Shown here: positions 1-9,741 of the stretch, one piece after another | Layout: each line of letters opens with the position of its first letter | How positions within the stretch are numbered: position 1 is the stretch's first letter | Source of the DNA: Agrococcus jejuensis | GTDB taxonomy: Bacteria > Actinomycetota > Actinomycetes > Actinomycetales > Microbacteriaceae | Direction: 5' to 3' | Length of the DNA: 64,000 nt | NCBI RefSeq assembly: GCF_007679035.1 | Contig: NZ_VEFR01000001.1 | Span: forward strand, 372,001 to 436,000 | The notes under the pieces: generated by a model | The model's input: the letters and a program-made list of their open reading frames with translations, nothing else | Databases searched by the model: none | Told to the model about the DNA's origin: nothing | Translations under genes and position numbers: made by a program

Positions 1-470
1 TCGTCGTCGGTGGCCCCAAGGGCGACGCGGGCCTCACGGGCCGCAAGATCATCGTCGACACGTACGGCGGCGCCGCACGGCACGGCGGCGGCGCGTTCAG
101 CGGCAAGGACCCCTCGAAGGTCGACCGCTCGGCGGCGTACGCGCTGCGCTGGGTCGCGAAGCACGTCGTCGCAGCCGGCCTCGCGCGTCGGTGCGAGGTG
201 CAGGTCGCGTACGCGATCGGCCGCGCGACGCCCGTGGGCCTCTACGTCGACACGTTCGACACCGGCACCGTCGACGACGGCACGCTCACCGCGGCCATCC
301 GCGCCACGTTCGACCTGCGGCCCGAGGCGATCATCCGCGACCTCGACCTGCGGCGTCCGATCTACGCGCAGACCGCCGCCTACGGGCACTTCGGTCGCGA
401 GCTGCCCGACTTCACCTGGGAGCAGACGCCCCGCGTCGACGCGCTGCGCAAGGCCGCCGGCGTGGCATGA
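1..470 (+). CDS. metK: S-adenosylmethionine synthetase, C-terminal part (cut by window start)
   Basis: MetK makes S-adenosylmethionine from methionine and ATP in the cytosol. Only about the last 155 codons are present; the codon phase starts at base 3. The first residues read [20 protein letters not shown], the glycine-rich signature of the MetK C-terminal domain, followed by YGG, a [19 protein letters not shown] stretch and [11 protein letters not shown], all standard for the family. The stop TGA (468-470) overlaps the ATG of priA (467), so the two are probably translationally coupled. A metK-(dfp/rpoZ)-priA-fmt neighbourhood is typical of actinobacteria. Identification is secure; the start lies outside the window. 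Confidence 0.97.
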   Translation, partial: VVGGPKGDAGLTGRKIIVDTYGGAARHGGGAFSGKDPSKVDRSAAYALRWVAKHVVAAGLARRCEVQVAYAIGRATPVGLYVDTFDTGTVDDGTLTAAIRATFDLRPEAIIRDLDLRRPIYAQTAAYGHFGRELPDFTWEQTPRVDALRKAAGVA

Positions 471-2359
471 GCGTCGCCCGCGTCGTCGTGGAGTCGCGGC
501 TGCCGCAGCTGGATCGCCTCTTCGACTTCCGCGCCGACGACGACGTGATGCCCGGCGTGCGCGTGCGCGTGCCGTTCGGCGGTCGCATGCTGCCCGGCTT
601 CGTCGTGGAGGTCGCCGAGGAGAGCGAGTTCGGCGGCGAGCTGCACCGCGTCGAGCGGATGCTGTCGCCCGTGCCGGTGCTGCAGCCCGAGGTGTGGGCG
701 CTCGCCCGCGCCGTCGCCGACCGCGCGGCCGGATCGGCGGTCGACGTGCTGCGCGTCGCGATCCCCGGCAGGCAGGCGCGGCCGGAGACGGCCTGGCTCA
801 AGGCCGAGCGGGCGCCTGCCACGCCGCCGGAGCCCGGGGAGAGCGTGGCTCCGGACCTCGTCGAGCGGCGCGGCCGCGTCGCGCTGCGATCGGAGCCCGG
901 CGTGGTCGCGGTGGGCGAGGGCGACGACGTGCGCTGGGTCGGCCGCTGGGCCGTGGAGCTCGCGGGCCTCGCCCGCGATGCGCTCGCGCGCGGCGAGCAG
1001 GCCATCCTCGTCGTGCCCGACCACCGTGAGCAGCGGCAGCTCGTCGCGGCGCTCGAGGCCGTCGTCGGGGACCGCGTCGTCGAGCTCGACGCCCGACAGT
1101 CGAACCCCGACCGGTACCGCGGATTCCTGCGCGCGCTCGACGGCGGGCCCGTCGCGATCGTCGGACCGCGCAGCGCCGTCTACGCACCCGCCGCGAACCT
1201 CGGCCTGCTCGCGGTGTGGGACGACGGCGACCCGCTGCACGTCGAGCCCCTGTCGCCGTACGCGACCACACGGGACGTCGCGCTCGTACGCCAGCAGCAG
1301 TCCGGATGCGCGCTCGTGCTCGCCGGTCACGCGCGATCGACGGAGGCGCAGCGGCTCGTGGAGCTCGGCTTCCTCGAGGCCGTCGTGCGCGGACGCCCGC
1401 CGCGCACGCTGCCGGCAGCCCTCCAGCAGGGCCAGCACGGGCGCATCCCCGCCATGGCGTTCCAGGTGGCGAAGGAGGCGATCGCGCACGGCCCCGTGCT
1501 CGTGCAGGTCGCCCGTCCCGGCCACGCGCCCGCGCTCGCATGCTCGACCTGCGGGGAGCGCGCTCGCTGCCGACGCTGCCAGGGGCCGCTGCGCCGCGCG
1601 CGCGCCGACGCGTCGCCGTCGTGCGCGTGGTGCGGTGCCGTGCACGCCGCCTGGGCGTGCGCCTCGTGCGGCGGTCGCACGCTGACGGAGCTCGGCCGCG
1701 GCTCGGTGCGCACCGCCGACGAGCTCGGCCGCGCGTTCCCGAACATCCCGGTCGTCGTCGCCGACGGCCAGCACGAGCGCCTCGAGGTCGACGACCAGCC
1801 GCGCCTCGTCGTGGCGACGCGGGGTGCCGAGCCCGTCGCGGCCGGCGGCTACCGTGCCGTGCTGCTGCTCGACGGCGAGCGCCTGCTCGCGCGCGAGAGC
1901 CTGCGCGTCGCCGAGGACGCCGTCCGCGCCTGGTCGAGCGCCCGCGCGCTCGCCCGCGACGACGCCACGATCGTGCTCACGGGTGCCGTCGGCCGGGTCG
2001 CCGCCGCGATGACGACCCGCGACGCCGCGGGCTTCGCCGCCGCCGAGCTCGCCGATCGTCGCTCGCTGCGGTTCCCGCCGGCCGTTCGCGTCGCCTCCGT
2101 CGTCGGCGGCCCCGACGAGGTCGAGCGCGTCGTGCGCGCCGTCGGCGAGATCGGCGCGACGGATGCGCTGGGTCCCGTCGACGTGGGCGACGGCGCGGTA
2201 CGGTCGATCGTCCGCTTCGACTACGGAGCGGGCGTCGACGTGGCGCACGCCCTGCGCGCCGAGATCGTGCGGGCGGCCACGCAGTCGCGCTCGCGCGTCG
2301 CGAAGGGCGCACCGGTGCGCGTGCACGTCGACGATCACGAGCCGTTCGAGGGGATCTGA
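467..2359 (+). CDS. priA: Replication-restart protein PriA (actinobacterial, helicase motifs degenerate)
   Basis: A 630-residue PriA-type primosomal protein N', which recognises stalled forks and helps reload the replicative helicase. The N-terminal DNA-binding part ([30 protein letters not shown]) is normal. About residues 358-405 carry the zinc-binding cysteines ([24 protein letters not shown]). No Walker A GxxGxGKT motif is visible where the helicase core should begin (around [18 protein letters not shown]), and the DEAH-type box is replaced by WDDGD. Actinobacterial PriA proteins are known to lack a functional ATPase site, so this looks like the family norm rather than decay. ATG 467 overlaps the metK stop; its own stop overlaps the fmt ATG. 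Confidence 0.93.
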   Translation: MSVARVVVESRLPQLDRLFDFRADDDVMPGVRVRVPFGGRMLPGFVVEVAEESEFGGELHRVERMLSPVPVLQPEVWALARAVADRAAGSAVDVLRVAIPGRQARPETAWLKAERAPATPPEPGESVAPDLVERRGRVALRSEPGVVAVGEGDDVRWVGRWAVELAGLARDALARGEQAILVVPDHREQRQLVAALEAVVGDRVVELDARQSNPDRYRGFLRALDGGPVAIVGPRSAVYAPAANLGLLAVWDDGDPLHVEPLSPYATTRDVALVRQQQSGCALVLAGHARSTEAQRLVELGFLEAVVRGRPPRTLPAALQQGQHGRIPAMAFQVAKEAIAHGPVLVQVARPGHAPALACSTCGERARCRRCQGPLRRARADASPSCAWCGAVHAAWACASCGGRTLTELGRGSVRTADELGRAFPNIPVVVADGQHERLEVDDQPRLVVATRGAEPVAAGGYRAVLLLDGERLLARESLRVAEDAVRAWSSARALARDDATIVLTGAVGRVAAAMTTRDAAGFAAAELADRRSLRFPPAVRVASVVGGPDEVERVVRAVGEIGATDALGPVDVGDGAVRSIVRFDYGAGVDVAHALRAEIVRAATQSRSRVAKGAPVRVHVDDHEPFEGI

Positions 2360-3270
2360 TGCGCATCGTCTTCGCCGGGAGCCCGGCAGCCGCCGTGCCG
2401 AGCCTCGAGGCGCTGAGCCGCAGCCACGAGGTCGCCCTCGTCGTCACGCGCGCCGCCTCGCCGCAGGGACGCAAGCGGGTGCTGACGCCGACGCCCGTCG
2501 CCGCCGCGGCCGAGCGGTTCGGCCTGCCGGTGCTGGAGGCGAATCGGCTCGATGCCGCCGCCACCGAGGCGATCGCGGCGGTCGGGGCGTCGCTCGGCGT
2601 CGTCGTCGCCTACGGCGGCCTCGTGCGCGAGCCGCTGCTGTCGACGCCCGAGCACGGCTGGGTCAACCTGCACTTCTCGCTGCTGCCCGCCTACCGCGGC
2701 GCCGCGCCGGTGCAGCGTGCGCTCGTCGCGGGCGAGCACGACACCGGCGTCAGCGTGTTCCGCCTCGTGCCCGAGCTCGACGCGGGACCGATCGTGCGGA
2801 TGGTGGCCTCGTCGGTGCCGCCGCTCGCGACCGCAGGCGACCTGCTGACCGAGCTCGCGGCCTCCGGCGCCGACGCGCTCGTGGAGGCGGTCGACGCGAT
2901 CGCGGACGGGTCCGCGACGTTCGTGGAGCAGACGGGCGAGCCGTCGTTCGCGCCGAAGCTCGAGCTCGCCGACGGACGACTGCGTCTCGACGAGCCCGCT
3001 GCCGTCGTGCTCGATCGCTTCCGCGGCGTGACGCCCGAGCCGGGCGCGCACGTGCTGCTCGCCGGGGAGCGCGTGAAGGTGCTGGCGCTCGCGCGCAGCG
3101 CTGCCGACCCGCTGCCGGCCGGCACGGCACGGCTCGTGGGCAAGGACGCCGTGCTCGGCACCGCCACGGGCGCGCTCGCGCTCGGCGAGGTGCAGCCGGC
3201 GGGCAAGCAGGCGATGCGCGCCGCCGACTGGCTGCGCGGTCGCGGGGGAGAGGTCGTGCTCGATGCCTGA
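2359..3270 (+). CDS. fmt: Methionyl-tRNA formyltransferase
   Basis: Formylates Met-tRNAfMet for translation initiation using 10-formyl-tetrahydrofolate. The protein has 303 residues, close to the usual 310. The catalytic triad equivalents are visible: N103 and H105 in WVNLHFSLLPAYRGAAPVQ and D141 in PELDAGPI. The SLLPAYRGAAPV signature is canonical. A smaller C-terminal tRNA-binding domain follows from about residue 205. Start ATG 2359 shares its A with the TGA of priA. Its last 8 bases overlap the start of rsmB, giving a tightly packed priA-fmt-rsmB run for replication and translation start-up. Confidence 0.97.
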   Translation: MRIVFAGSPAAAVPSLEALSRSHEVALVVTRAASPQGRKRVLTPTPVAAAAERFGLPVLEANRLDAAATEAIAAVGASLGVVVAYGGLVREPLLSTPEHGWVNLHFSLLPAYRGAAPVQRALVAGEHDTGVSVFRLVPELDAGPIVRMVASSVPPLATAGDLLTELAASGADALVEAVDAIADGSATFVEQTGEPSFAPKLELADGRLRLDEPAAVVLDRFRGVTPEPGAHVLLAGERVKVLALARSAADPLPAGTARLVGKDAVLGTATGALALGEVQPAGKQAMRAADWLRGRGGEVVLDA

Positions 3271-4708
3271 TCGTCAGCCGTCACGAGGACGCGGCGCGCG
3301 GCCGCCGCAGCGCGGTCGCGCGACCGAGCGCCCCACGCCGCGCCGCGTCGCGCAGGAGGTCGTGCGCGACGTCGACGTCGACGACGCGTACGCGAACCTG
3401 CTGCTGCCGACCCGCATCCGCGAGGCCGGCCTCGACGCGCAGGACGCCGCATTCGCCACCGAGCTGACCTACGGCACGCTGCGCTGGCAGGGGCAGCTCG
3501 ATGCCGTCATCGAGGCCGCGGCCGGTCGCCCCATGGACGAGATCGACGCCACGACGCGCTCGGTGCTGCGCGTGGCCGTGCATCAGCTCGCGCGCATGCG
3601 GGTGCCGGCGCACGCCGCGGTGCACGAGTCGATCGAGCTGCTCGGCGACCATCGCGGCCGCCGCGGGTTCGCCAACGCCGTGCTGCGCAAGGTCGCGGCG
3701 ACGCCGGTCGACGACCAGGTCGACGCCATCGCTCGCGTCATGTCCGACGACGATGCGCTCGCGCTGCGCGCCGGGCATCCGACATGGGTCGTGCGCGCGC
3801 TGCGCCGCGCGCTCGAGGCCGAGGGCGCCGGCGACGAGCTCGACGACCTCCTCGCGGCCGACAACGACGCGCCGCGCGTGCAGCTCGTGGCCCTGCCGGG
3901 GCTCGCGGAGCCCGACGAGCTGAGCGACGAGCCCACCGCGTCGCCGCTCGGGCGTCTCGCGCCGTCCGGCGACCCCTGGCGCGTCCCCGCCGTGCGCGAC
4001 GGTCGCGCGCGCGTGCAGGACGCGGGCAGCCAGCTCGCGGCGCTCGCCCTCACCCGCGCGACGCCCGTCGAGGCGGGCGAGCGGTGGCTCGACCTGTGCG
4101 CGGGGCCCGGCGGCAAGGCCGCGCTGCTCGCGGCGGAGGCGCGCGTCGCGGGCGCGCGCCTCGAGGCCAACGAGCTCGTGCCGGCCCGCGCCGGCCTCGT
4201 GCGCCAGGCGCTCGCCGCCGTCGATCCCGACGTCGAGGTGTCGGTCGGCGACGGTCGTCGCATCGGCGAGCGCGACGGCGCCTTCGACCGCATCCTGCTC
4301 GACGCGCCCTGCACGGGCCTCGGCGCCCTGCGCCGTCGTCCCGAGGCGCGCTGGCGCAAGCAGCCGAGCGACGTGCCGGAGCTCGCGCGCCTGCAGGGCG
4401 AGCTGCTGCGCGCCGCCATGCTCGCCGTGCGGCCGGGCGGCATCGTCGCGTACGTCACGTGCTCGCCGCATCTCGCCGAGACGCGCGCGATCGTGCAAGG
4501 CGCCATCGCCGACGGCGCCGAGGCGCTCGACACGCGCGCCGTGCTCGAGCGCGTCGCACCCGGCACGCCGCTGGGCGGCTCCGGCTCGGCCGTGCAGCTG
4601 TGGCCGCACCGCAACGGCACCGACGCGATGTTCGTGCAGCTGCTGCGGCGGCCCGAGTCGGGCATGGACGGCCCCGAGCGGGGCAGCGCGGCATCCGCGC
4701 CTCGATAG
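3263..4708 (+). CDS. rsmB: 16S rRNA m5C967 methyltransferase RsmB (NusB domain plus methylase)
   Basis: Predicted SAM-dependent methyltransferase that makes m5C967 in 16S rRNA. The 481 residues comprise a basic, low-complexity N-terminus (1-30), a NusB-like RNA-binding domain (about 30-160) and a Rossmann methylase domain. The SAM motif is LDLCAGPGGKAALLA near 277-290. The two catalytic cysteines of the RCMT family are C350 in DAPCTGLGALRRRPEARW and C400 in VTCSPH. The start ATG 3263 lies inside fmt (8-base overlap), supporting coupled translation. Family assignment is firm; the exact target base is inferred from the NusB-plus-RCMT architecture. Confidence 0.94.
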   Translation: MPDRQPSRGRGARPPQRGRATERPTPRRVAQEVVRDVDVDDAYANLLLPTRIREAGLDAQDAAFATELTYGTLRWQGQLDAVIEAAAGRPMDEIDATTRSVLRVAVHQLARMRVPAHAAVHESIELLGDHRGRRGFANAVLRKVAATPVDDQVDAIARVMSDDDALALRAGHPTWVVRALRRALEAEGAGDELDDLLAADNDAPRVQLVALPGLAEPDELSDEPTASPLGRLAPSGDPWRVPAVRDGRARVQDAGSQLAALALTRATPVEAGERWLDLCAGPGGKAALLAAEARVAGARLEANELVPARAGLVRQALAAVDPDVEVSVGDGRRIGERDGAFDRILLDAPCTGLGALRRRPEARWRKQPSDVPELARLQGELLRAAMLAVRPGGIVAYVTCSPHLAETRAIVQGAIADGAEALDTRAVLERVAPGTPLGGSGSAVQLWPHRNGTDAMFVQLLRRPESGMDGPERGSAASAPR

Positions 4709-4711
4709 CCT
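4706..4711 (+). promoter_or_regulatory. Leaderless -10 box TAGCCT for rpe
   Basis: TAGCCT ends 7 bases before the GTG start of rpe. This TANNNT-N6/7-start layout is typical of leaderless actinobacterial promoters, where transcription begins at the start codon. It overlaps the end of rsmB (TAG 4706-4708 is that gene's stop). No convincing -35 is visible. Confidence 0.5.
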
Positions 4712-4718
4712 CGAGCAC

Positions 4719-5384
4719 GTGCGCATCCACCCGAGCATCCTGTCCGCCGACTTCGCGAACCTCGAGCGCGAGCTGCAGGCGATCGCGACGGCCGACGCCG
4801 TGCACGTCGACGTCATGGACGGCCACTTCGTGCCGAACCTCACGCTCGGCCTGCCGATCGTCGAGCGCATCGGCCAGGTGTCGCCCGTGCCGCTCGACGT
4901 GCACCTCATGATCGACGACGCCGACCGGTGGGCGCCGCAGTACGTGCTGCCCGGCGTCACGAGCGTCACGTTCCATGCCGAGGCGAGCCGCGACCCGTTC
5001 GCGCTCGCCCGCACGCTGCGCGATGCGGGCGTCGCCGCATCGGTCGCGCTCAAGCCCGGCACCGACGCCGCGCCGTTCGCCGATCGCATCGACGCGTTCG
5101 ACATGGTGCTCGTCATGACGGTCGAGCCCGGCTTCGGCGGGCAGTCGTTCATGCCGGAGGTGCTGCCGAAGCTCGGCGTGCTGCGCCGCGCCGCCGCCGA
5201 TGCCGGCGTCCAGGTGCTGCTGCAGGTCGACGGCGGCATCTCGACCGCGACGATCGCCGAGGCCGCGGCCGCCGGCGCCGACACGTTCGTGGCCGGCAGC
5301 GCCGTCTACGGGAACGGCGACCCGGCCCCGCGCATCCAGGCGCTGCGCGACGTGCTCGCCGCGGCCGATACCCTGGGTTCGTGA
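4719..5384 (+). CDS. rpe: Ribulose-phosphate 3-epimerase
   Basis: Interconverts ribulose-5-phosphate and xylulose-5-phosphate in the pentose phosphate pathway. The protein has 221 residues and a TIM barrel. Family signatures are intact: [15 protein letters not shown] at the N-terminus, [16 protein letters not shown] with the metal-binding H and [24 protein letters not shown] and the phosphate-binding VDGGIS and AGSAVYG. GTG 4719 is chosen because it gives the expected N-terminus and sits 7 bases after a TAGCCT box. Its TGA (5382-5384) overlaps the GTG of hisE. Confidence 0.97.
   Translation: MRIHPSILSADFANLERELQAIATADAVHVDVMDGHFVPNLTLGLPIVERIGQVSPVPLDVHLMIDDADRWAPQYVLPGVTSVTFHAEASRDPFALARTLRDAGVAASVALKPGTDAAPFADRIDAFDMVLVMTVEPGFGGQSFMPEVLPKLGVLRRAAADAGVQVLLQVDGGISTATIAEAAAAGADTFVAGSAVYGNGDPAPRIQALRDVLAAADTLGS
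5369..5374 (+). promoter_or_regulatory. Possible leaderless -10 box TACCCT for hisE
   Basis: TACCCT lies 6 bases before the GTG of hisE, inside the 3' end of rpe. It fits TANNNT and the leaderless spacing seen at other genes here, but it is weaker than TAGGCT and lies within coding sequence, so coincidence is possible. Confidence 0.3.
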
Positions 5385-5641
5385 AGACCTTCGACACCCT
5401 CTTCGCCGACCTCGAGCAGGCGGTGGCCGAACGCCGCGAGGGCAACACGCTCTCGCGCGTCGAGGGCGGCGTGCACTCGATCGGCAAGAAGATCGTCGAG
5501 GAGGCCGCCGAGGTCTGGATGGCGGCCGAGCACGAGGGCGACGAGCAGACCGCGCTCGAGATCTCGCAGCTGCTGTACCACCTGCAGACGCTCATGCTCG
5601 CGAAGGGCCTGAGCCTGCAGGACGTGTACCGACATCTCTGA
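5381..5641 (+). CDS. hisE: Phosphoribosyl-ATP pyrophosphatase
   Basis: Second step of histidine synthesis: hydrolyses phosphoribosyl-ATP to phosphoribosyl-AMP. The protein has 86 residues, the usual length for stand-alone actinobacterial HisE. The MazG-like metal motif is visible as E40-E41-xx-E44 in [16 protein letters not shown], followed by [16 protein letters not shown] 5381 overlaps the rpe stop (GTGA). It is followed after 62 bases by hisG, the enzyme of the preceding step; that hisE-hisG pairing is standard in actinobacteria. Confidence 0.96.
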   Translation: MKTFDTLFADLEQAVAERREGNTLSRVEGGVHSIGKKIVEEAAEVWMAAEHEGDEQTALEISQLLYHLQTLMLAKGLSLQDVYRHL

Positions 5642-5703
5642 GCCTGCCGCTCGATCCATTCGCTCGCAGACCACTGGTCGCAGCAGACACTGAGAGAACC
5701 AAG

Positions 5704-6543
5704 ATGCTGAAGATCGCCGTGCCCAACAAGGGCGCGCTGTCCGAGACCGCCGCCGGCATGCTCGAGGAGGCCGGCTACCACGGCCGCCGCGACGGCAAGG
5801 AGCTCATCGTCTCCGACCCGTCGAACGACGTCGAGTTCTTCTACCTCCGCCCCCGCGACATCGCGACGTACGTGGGCTCCGGCGTCATCGACGTCGGCAT
5901 CACGGGCCGCGACCTGCTGCTCGACTCGGGCTCGCCCGCCGTCGAGGTGCAGGGTCTCGGCTTCGGGCGGTCGACGTTCCGCTTCGCGGGCCCCGTCGGC
6001 GCGTTCGCGTCGCAGGAGCAGCTCGCCGGCGTGCGCATCGCCTCGAGCTACACGGGCCTCGTGCGCTCGTGGCTCGACGCGCGCGGCCTCGACGCGACGC
6101 TCGTGCACCTCGACGGCGCCGTGGAGTCGGCCGTGCGCCTCGGCGTCGCCGACGCGATCGCCGATGTCGTCGAGACCGGCGCGACGCTGCGCAAGCAGGG
6201 CCTCGAGACGTTCGGCGACCCGATCCTGTCGTCGGAGGCCGTGCTCATCTCGTCGGGTGCCGAGCACGAGGGCGCGCGCACGCTGCGCCGCCGCCTCGAG
6301 GGCGTGCTCGTGGCCCGCCGCTACGTCATGGTCGACTACGACGTGCGCCGCGAGGACCTCGACGCCGCCGTGCGCGTGTGCCCGGGCAAGGAGTCGGCGA
6401 CGATCTCGCCGCTGCGCGACGACGACTGGGTCGCCGTGCGCGTCATGACCGAGTCGCACGACGTCAACCGCGTCATGGATGCGCTCGAGGCGACGGGCGC
6501 CAAGGCGATCATCGTCACGCGCATCCACGCAGCGAGGGTCTGA
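5704..6543 (+). CDS. hisG: ATP phosphoribosyltransferase (long form)
   Basis: First, feedback-controlled step of histidine synthesis, joining ATP and PRPP. The 279 residues match the long HisG class, which carries its own C-terminal ACT-like histidine-binding domain (about 205-279), so no HisZ partner is needed. Visible motifs: the N-terminal [23 protein letters not shown], and the PRPP loop region [22 protein letters not shown] 5704 is the only start giving the family N-terminus; a weak GAGAGAA lies upstream. The stop overlaps hisF (ATGA). Confidence 0.97.
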   Translation: MLKIAVPNKGALSETAAGMLEEAGYHGRRDGKELIVSDPSNDVEFFYLRPRDIATYVGSGVIDVGITGRDLLLDSGSPAVEVQGLGFGRSTFRFAGPVGAFASQEQLAGVRIASSYTGLVRSWLDARGLDATLVHLDGAVESAVRLGVADAIADVVETGATLRKQGLETFGDPILSSEAVLISSGAEHEGARTLRRRLEGVLVARRYVMVDYDVRREDLDAAVRVCPGKESATISPLRDDDWVAVRVMTESHDVNRVMDALEATGAKAIIVTRIHAARV

Positions 6544-7301
6544 TGCTCACGACGCGCGTCATCCCCTGCCTCGACGTGGCCGGCGGCCGCGTCGTGAAGG
6601 GAGTGAACTTCCAGGACCTCGCCGACCAGGGCGACCCGGTCGAGCTCGCGGCACGCTACGCGAGCCAGGGCGCCGACGAGCTGACCTTCCTCGACGTCAC
6701 GGCGACGGTCGAGGGCGCCGACACGATCCTCGAGGTCGTCGAGCGCTGCGCCGAGCAGGTCTTCATCCCGCTCACCGTCGGCGGCGGCGTGCGCACGGTC
6801 GCCGACGTCTCGCGCCTGCTGGCCCACGGCGCCGACAAGGTCGGCGTGAACTCCGCCGCCATCGCGCGTCCCGAGATCGTCGACGAGATCTCCGCCGCGT
6901 TCGGCGCGCAGGTGCTCGTCGTGTCGCTCGACGTGCTGCGCTCGACGGAGACGCCGAGCGGGTTCGAGGTCACGACGCACGGCGGCCGCCGCCGCACGGG
7001 CATCGACGCCATCGGCTGGGCCGCAGAGGTCGATCGTCGCGGCGCGGGCGAGCTGCTCGTCAACTCGATCGACGCCGACGGCACGAAGGCCGGCTTCGAC
7101 CTCGAGCTCATCCGTGCCGTGCGCGACGCGACGGGCGTGCCCGTCGTCGCGAGCGGGGGAGCGGGCGGTCCTGAGCACTTCGCGCCCGCGGTCGACGCCG
7201 GTGCGGACGCCGTTCTCGCCGCGAGCATCTTCCACTCGCGGCAGTGCACGATCGACGACGTGAAGGCCGCCATGCGCGCGGCGGGGAAGACGGTGCGATG
7301 A
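6543..7301 (+). CDS. hisF: Imidazole glycerol phosphate synthase, cyclase subunit
   Basis: Cyclase half of IGP synthase; with the HisH glutaminase (not in this window) it forms imidazole glycerol phosphate and AICAR. The protein has 252 residues and a (beta/alpha)8 barrel. The catalytic aspartates are D11 (IPCLD) and D130 (VVSLD); the phosphate-binding segments [12 protein letters not shown] and [11 protein letters not shown] are present. ATG 6543 uses the A of the hisG stop and the gene end overlaps hisI. hisA and hisH are absent nearby, so the remaining histidine genes must lie elsewhere. Confidence 0.97.
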   Translation: MLTTRVIPCLDVAGGRVVKGVNFQDLADQGDPVELAARYASQGADELTFLDVTATVEGADTILEVVERCAEQVFIPLTVGGGVRTVADVSRLLAHGADKVGVNSAAIARPEIVDEISAAFGAQVLVVSLDVLRSTETPSGFEVTTHGGRRRTGIDAIGWAAEVDRRGAGELLVNSIDADGTKAGFDLELIRAVRDATGVPVVASGGAGGPEHFAPAVDAGADAVLAASIFHSRQCTIDDVKAAMRAAGKTVR

Positions 7302-7627
7302 CGACGCTGCCCGAGCTCACGACCGACGAGCACGGCCTCGTGCCCGCCGTCATCCAGGACGACGCGACGGGCGACGTGCTCATGGTCGGCTACATGGACG
7401 CCGAGGCGCTGCGCCGCACGGCGACCGAGGGGCGCGTGACCTTCTGGTCGCGGTCGCGCCAGGAGTACTGGCGCAAGGGCGACACGTCGGGCAACGTGCA
7501 GGTGCCCGTGTCGATCGCGATCGACTGCGACGCCGACACGCTCCTCGTGCGCGTGGAGCAGACGGGGCCGGCGTGCCACACGGGCAACCGCACGTGCTTC
7601 TTCACGCCCATCGAGGTGACGTCGTGA
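7298..7627 (+). CDS. hisI: Phosphoribosyl-AMP cyclohydrolase
   Basis: Third histidine step, opening the adenine ring of phosphoribosyl-AMP. The 109 residues form a stand-alone HisI without a fused HisE domain (hisE is separate upstream). The metal-binding cysteines are C77 in AIDCDADT, C93 and C100 in [29 protein letters not shown] is the classic substrate segment. Both ends overlap neighbours by 4 bases (hisF stop, trpE start), so the histidine genes run directly into the tryptophan genes with no space for a leader. Confidence 0.97.
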   Translation: MTTLPELTTDEHGLVPAVIQDDATGDVLMVGYMDAEALRRTATEGRVTFWSRSRQEYWRKGDTSGNVQVPVSIAIDCDADTLLVRVEQTGPACHTGNRTCFFTPIEVTS

Positions 7628-9144
7628 CCATGACGACGACGCGCGAGGCGTTCGACGCGCTGCTGCCGACGCATCGGGTGATCCCGGTCGTGCGCGAGCT
7701 CCTCGCCGACACCGAGACGCCCGTCGGCGTCTACCGCAAGCTCGCGGTCGACCGCCCCGGCTCGTTCCTGCTCGAGTCCGCCGAGCAGGGCGTGTGGAAC
7801 CGCTTCTCGTTCGTCGGCGTCTCCTCGTTCGGCCAGCTCACGGCCGACGAGGGAGACGTGACGTGGCGCAGCCACGGCCTCAGCCTCAAGCGCCTCCTGG
7901 GAGACGACGTCGAGCGCACCCCGCTCGAGACCGTGGCGCATGTGCTCGACCGCTGGCGCACGCCCCGCGTCCCCGGCCTGCCGCGGCTCACGGGCGGGCT
8001 CGTCGGCCACATCGGCTGGGAGGCGGTGCGCGAGCTCGAGCACCTGCCGAACCCGCCCGAGCGCCAGGTCGACGTGCCCGCGATCGGGCTGTCGTTCGTC
8101 GCGGAGCTCGTCGTGCTCGACCACCGCACCGGCACGGCGCTGCTCATCGCGACGGCGCTCGCCGACGGCGCGGAGGACGCGGATCGTCTGTGGGCGGGCG
8201 CGCAGCGCCAGCTCGACGACATGCAGGCGCGCCTCGCCGAGGACGCGCCGACGTGGCTCGCCGAGCCGCTCGCCGACGTCGAGCCCGAGCCGACCGCATC
8301 CGTGTCGCCCGACGGCTTCGCCGCCATGGTGGAGCGCGCGAAGGAGCACATCGTCGACGGCGACGTGTTCCAGGTCGTGCTGTCGAGCCGCTTCGACGTG
8401 CCGCTCGACGCGCATCCGCTCGACGTCTACCGGGTGCTGCGACTGCTCAACCCGTCGCCCTACCTGTACCTGCTCACGCTCGAGGACGCGTCGGGCAAGC
8501 CATACCAGGTCGTCGGCTCGAGCCCCGAGGCGCTCGTGACGGTGCACGAGGGTGCCGCGACGATGCATCCCATCGCCGGCTCGCGCCCGCGCGGCGTCGA
8601 CGCCGCCGCCGACAACGCCCTCGCCGACGACCTGCTCGCCGATCCGAAGGAGCGGTCGGAGCACGTCATGCTCGTCGACCTCGCCCGCAACGACCTCGCG
8701 AAGGTCTGCGAGGCGGGCTCGGTCGCCGTGACCGAGTTCATGGTCATCGAGCGCTTCAGCCACATCATGCACATCGTCTCGACGGTCGAGGGCCGGATGC
8801 GCGCCGACGCGTCGGCGGTCGACGCCTTCCGCGCGACCTTCCCCGCCGGCACGCTCTCGGGCGCGCCGAAGCCGCGGGCGCTCGAGATCATCGACGCGCT
8901 CGAGCCCGCGCAGCGGGGCGTCTACGGCGGCGTCGTGGGCTACTTCGACTTCGCGGGCGACGCCGACCTCGCGATCGCGATCCGCACCGTCACGATCGTC
9001 GACGGCATGGCGCACGTGCAGGCCGGCGCCGGGCTCGTGGCCGACAGCGTGCCCGCGACCGAGCACGCGGAGGTGCGCAGCAAGGCCGCGGCGCCGCTGC
9101 GCGCGACGGCGCGGGCGGATGCGATGCGCAGGGTCGTGCGATGA
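7624..9144 (+). CDS. trpE: Anthranilate synthase component I
   Basis: Converts chorismate plus ammonia/glutamine to anthranilate with the TrpG amidotransferase, which is not in this window. The tryptophan feedback motif LLES sits at residues 49-52 (PGSFLLESAEQG). The C-terminal chorismate-binding half has IAGSRPRG, a DLARNDLAKVCE segment, FPAGTLSGAPKPRA and GAGLVADSVPATEHAE. I chose GTG 7624, which overlaps the hisI TGA like the other junctions (506 residues); ATG 7630, two codons later, is the alternative. Lack of any gap before trpE argues against a classical leader-peptide attenuator here. Confidence 0.95.
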   Translation: MTMTTTREAFDALLPTHRVIPVVRELLADTETPVGVYRKLAVDRPGSFLLESAEQGVWNRFSFVGVSSFGQLTADEGDVTWRSHGLSLKRLLGDDVERTPLETVAHVLDRWRTPRVPGLPRLTGGLVGHIGWEAVRELEHLPNPPERQVDVPAIGLSFVAELVVLDHRTGTALLIATALADGAEDADRLWAGAQRQLDDMQARLAEDAPTWLAEPLADVEPEPTASVSPDGFAAMVERAKEHIVDGDVFQVVLSSRFDVPLDAHPLDVYRVLRLLNPSPYLYLLTLEDASGKPYQVVGSSPEALVTVHEGAATMHPIAGSRPRGVDAAADNALADDLLADPKERSEHVMLVDLARNDLAKVCEAGSVAVTEFMVIERFSHIMHIVSTVEGRMRADASAVDAFRATFPAGTLSGAPKPRALEIIDALEPAQRGVYGGVVGYFDFAGDADLAIAIRTVTIVDGMAHVQAGAGLVADSVPATEHAEVRSKAAAPLRATARADAMRRVVR

Positions 9145-9710
9145 GGGCCAGGGGACGGATCGTCGCCGTGCTCGCGCACCTCGTCGGCGGCGCGCTCATC
9201 CTCGCGGGCTCCGTGCTCGTGTGGGCGACCGTCGTGCCGGCCGACGCGCCGTCGGTCGAGCTCGACGGCACGACGGTCGCGCCCGCGCTCGCGCCCGTCG
9301 CGCTGACGCTCGGCGCCCTGGGGCTCGCGCTCACGCTCGCGTCGCCGATCGTCGCCCGGGTGCTCGCCGTCCTCGGCGTCGCCGTCGTCGGCATCGGCGC
9401 GACGCATCTCGCGCAGCGCGTCACGACGCTCGACGTCACGATCGCCGACGCCGCGAGCGCAGCGACGGGCGTCACGACGCTCGACGCCGCATCGACCACC
9501 ACCGCGGCGCCCGCCCTCGCGGTGGTGGGCCTCGTGCTCGCGCTCGTCTCCGCGGTCTGGGCGTTCGCGACGGCGCCCCACTGGCAGCGCAGGCAGGCCC
9601 AGCAGCGCTTCGAGCGCGCCGAGTCCGGGCTCGCGTGGGATGCGCTCGACGACGGCGACGACCCGACGGCGGGCGGACGGTCGGACGAGCCGGGCACGCG
9701 CGACAGGTAG
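9141..9710 (+). CDS. Trp-operon-associated membrane protein
   Basis: A 189-residue membrane protein of the Trp biosynthesis-associated family found between trpE and trpC in many actinobacteria (the Rv1610 position in M. tuberculosis). I see about four hydrophobic segments: roughly residues 7-30, 50-70, 72-92 and 125-148, with a conserved W at the end of the first. The tail from about 150 is charged and acidic (WDALDDGDDPT) and probably cytoplasmic. Its function is unknown in the family. ATG 9141 overlaps the trpE stop, so expression is coupled to tryptophan synthesis. Confidence 0.85.
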   Translation: MRARGRIVAVLAHLVGGALILAGSVLVWATVVPADAPSVELDGTTVAPALAPVALTLGALGLALTLASPIVARVLAVLGVAVVGIGATHLAQRVTTLDVTIADAASAATGVTTLDAASTTTAAPALAVVGLVLALVSAVWAFATAPHWQRRQAQQRFERAESGLAWDALDDGDDPTAGGRSDEPGTRDR

Positions 9711-9713
9711 ACT
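9708..9713 (+). promoter_or_regulatory. Possible -10 box TAGACT before the HGxxPAAW gene
   Basis: TAGACT, in the decamer ggtagactga, overlaps the stop of the preceding gene. The same decamer precedes secG at 58058-58067. Transcription would start near 9720. No clear -35. An internal promoter here would feed trpC, trpB and trpA. Confidence 0.4.
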
Positions 9714-9741
9714 GATCGAACCCATGGATTCGAGGAGCACC

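Noticed and set aside
5642..5703. The 62-base hisE-hisG gap as a His-leader attenuator or T-box
   Set aside because: No run of His codons, no T-box sequence and no strong hairpin pair can be seen.
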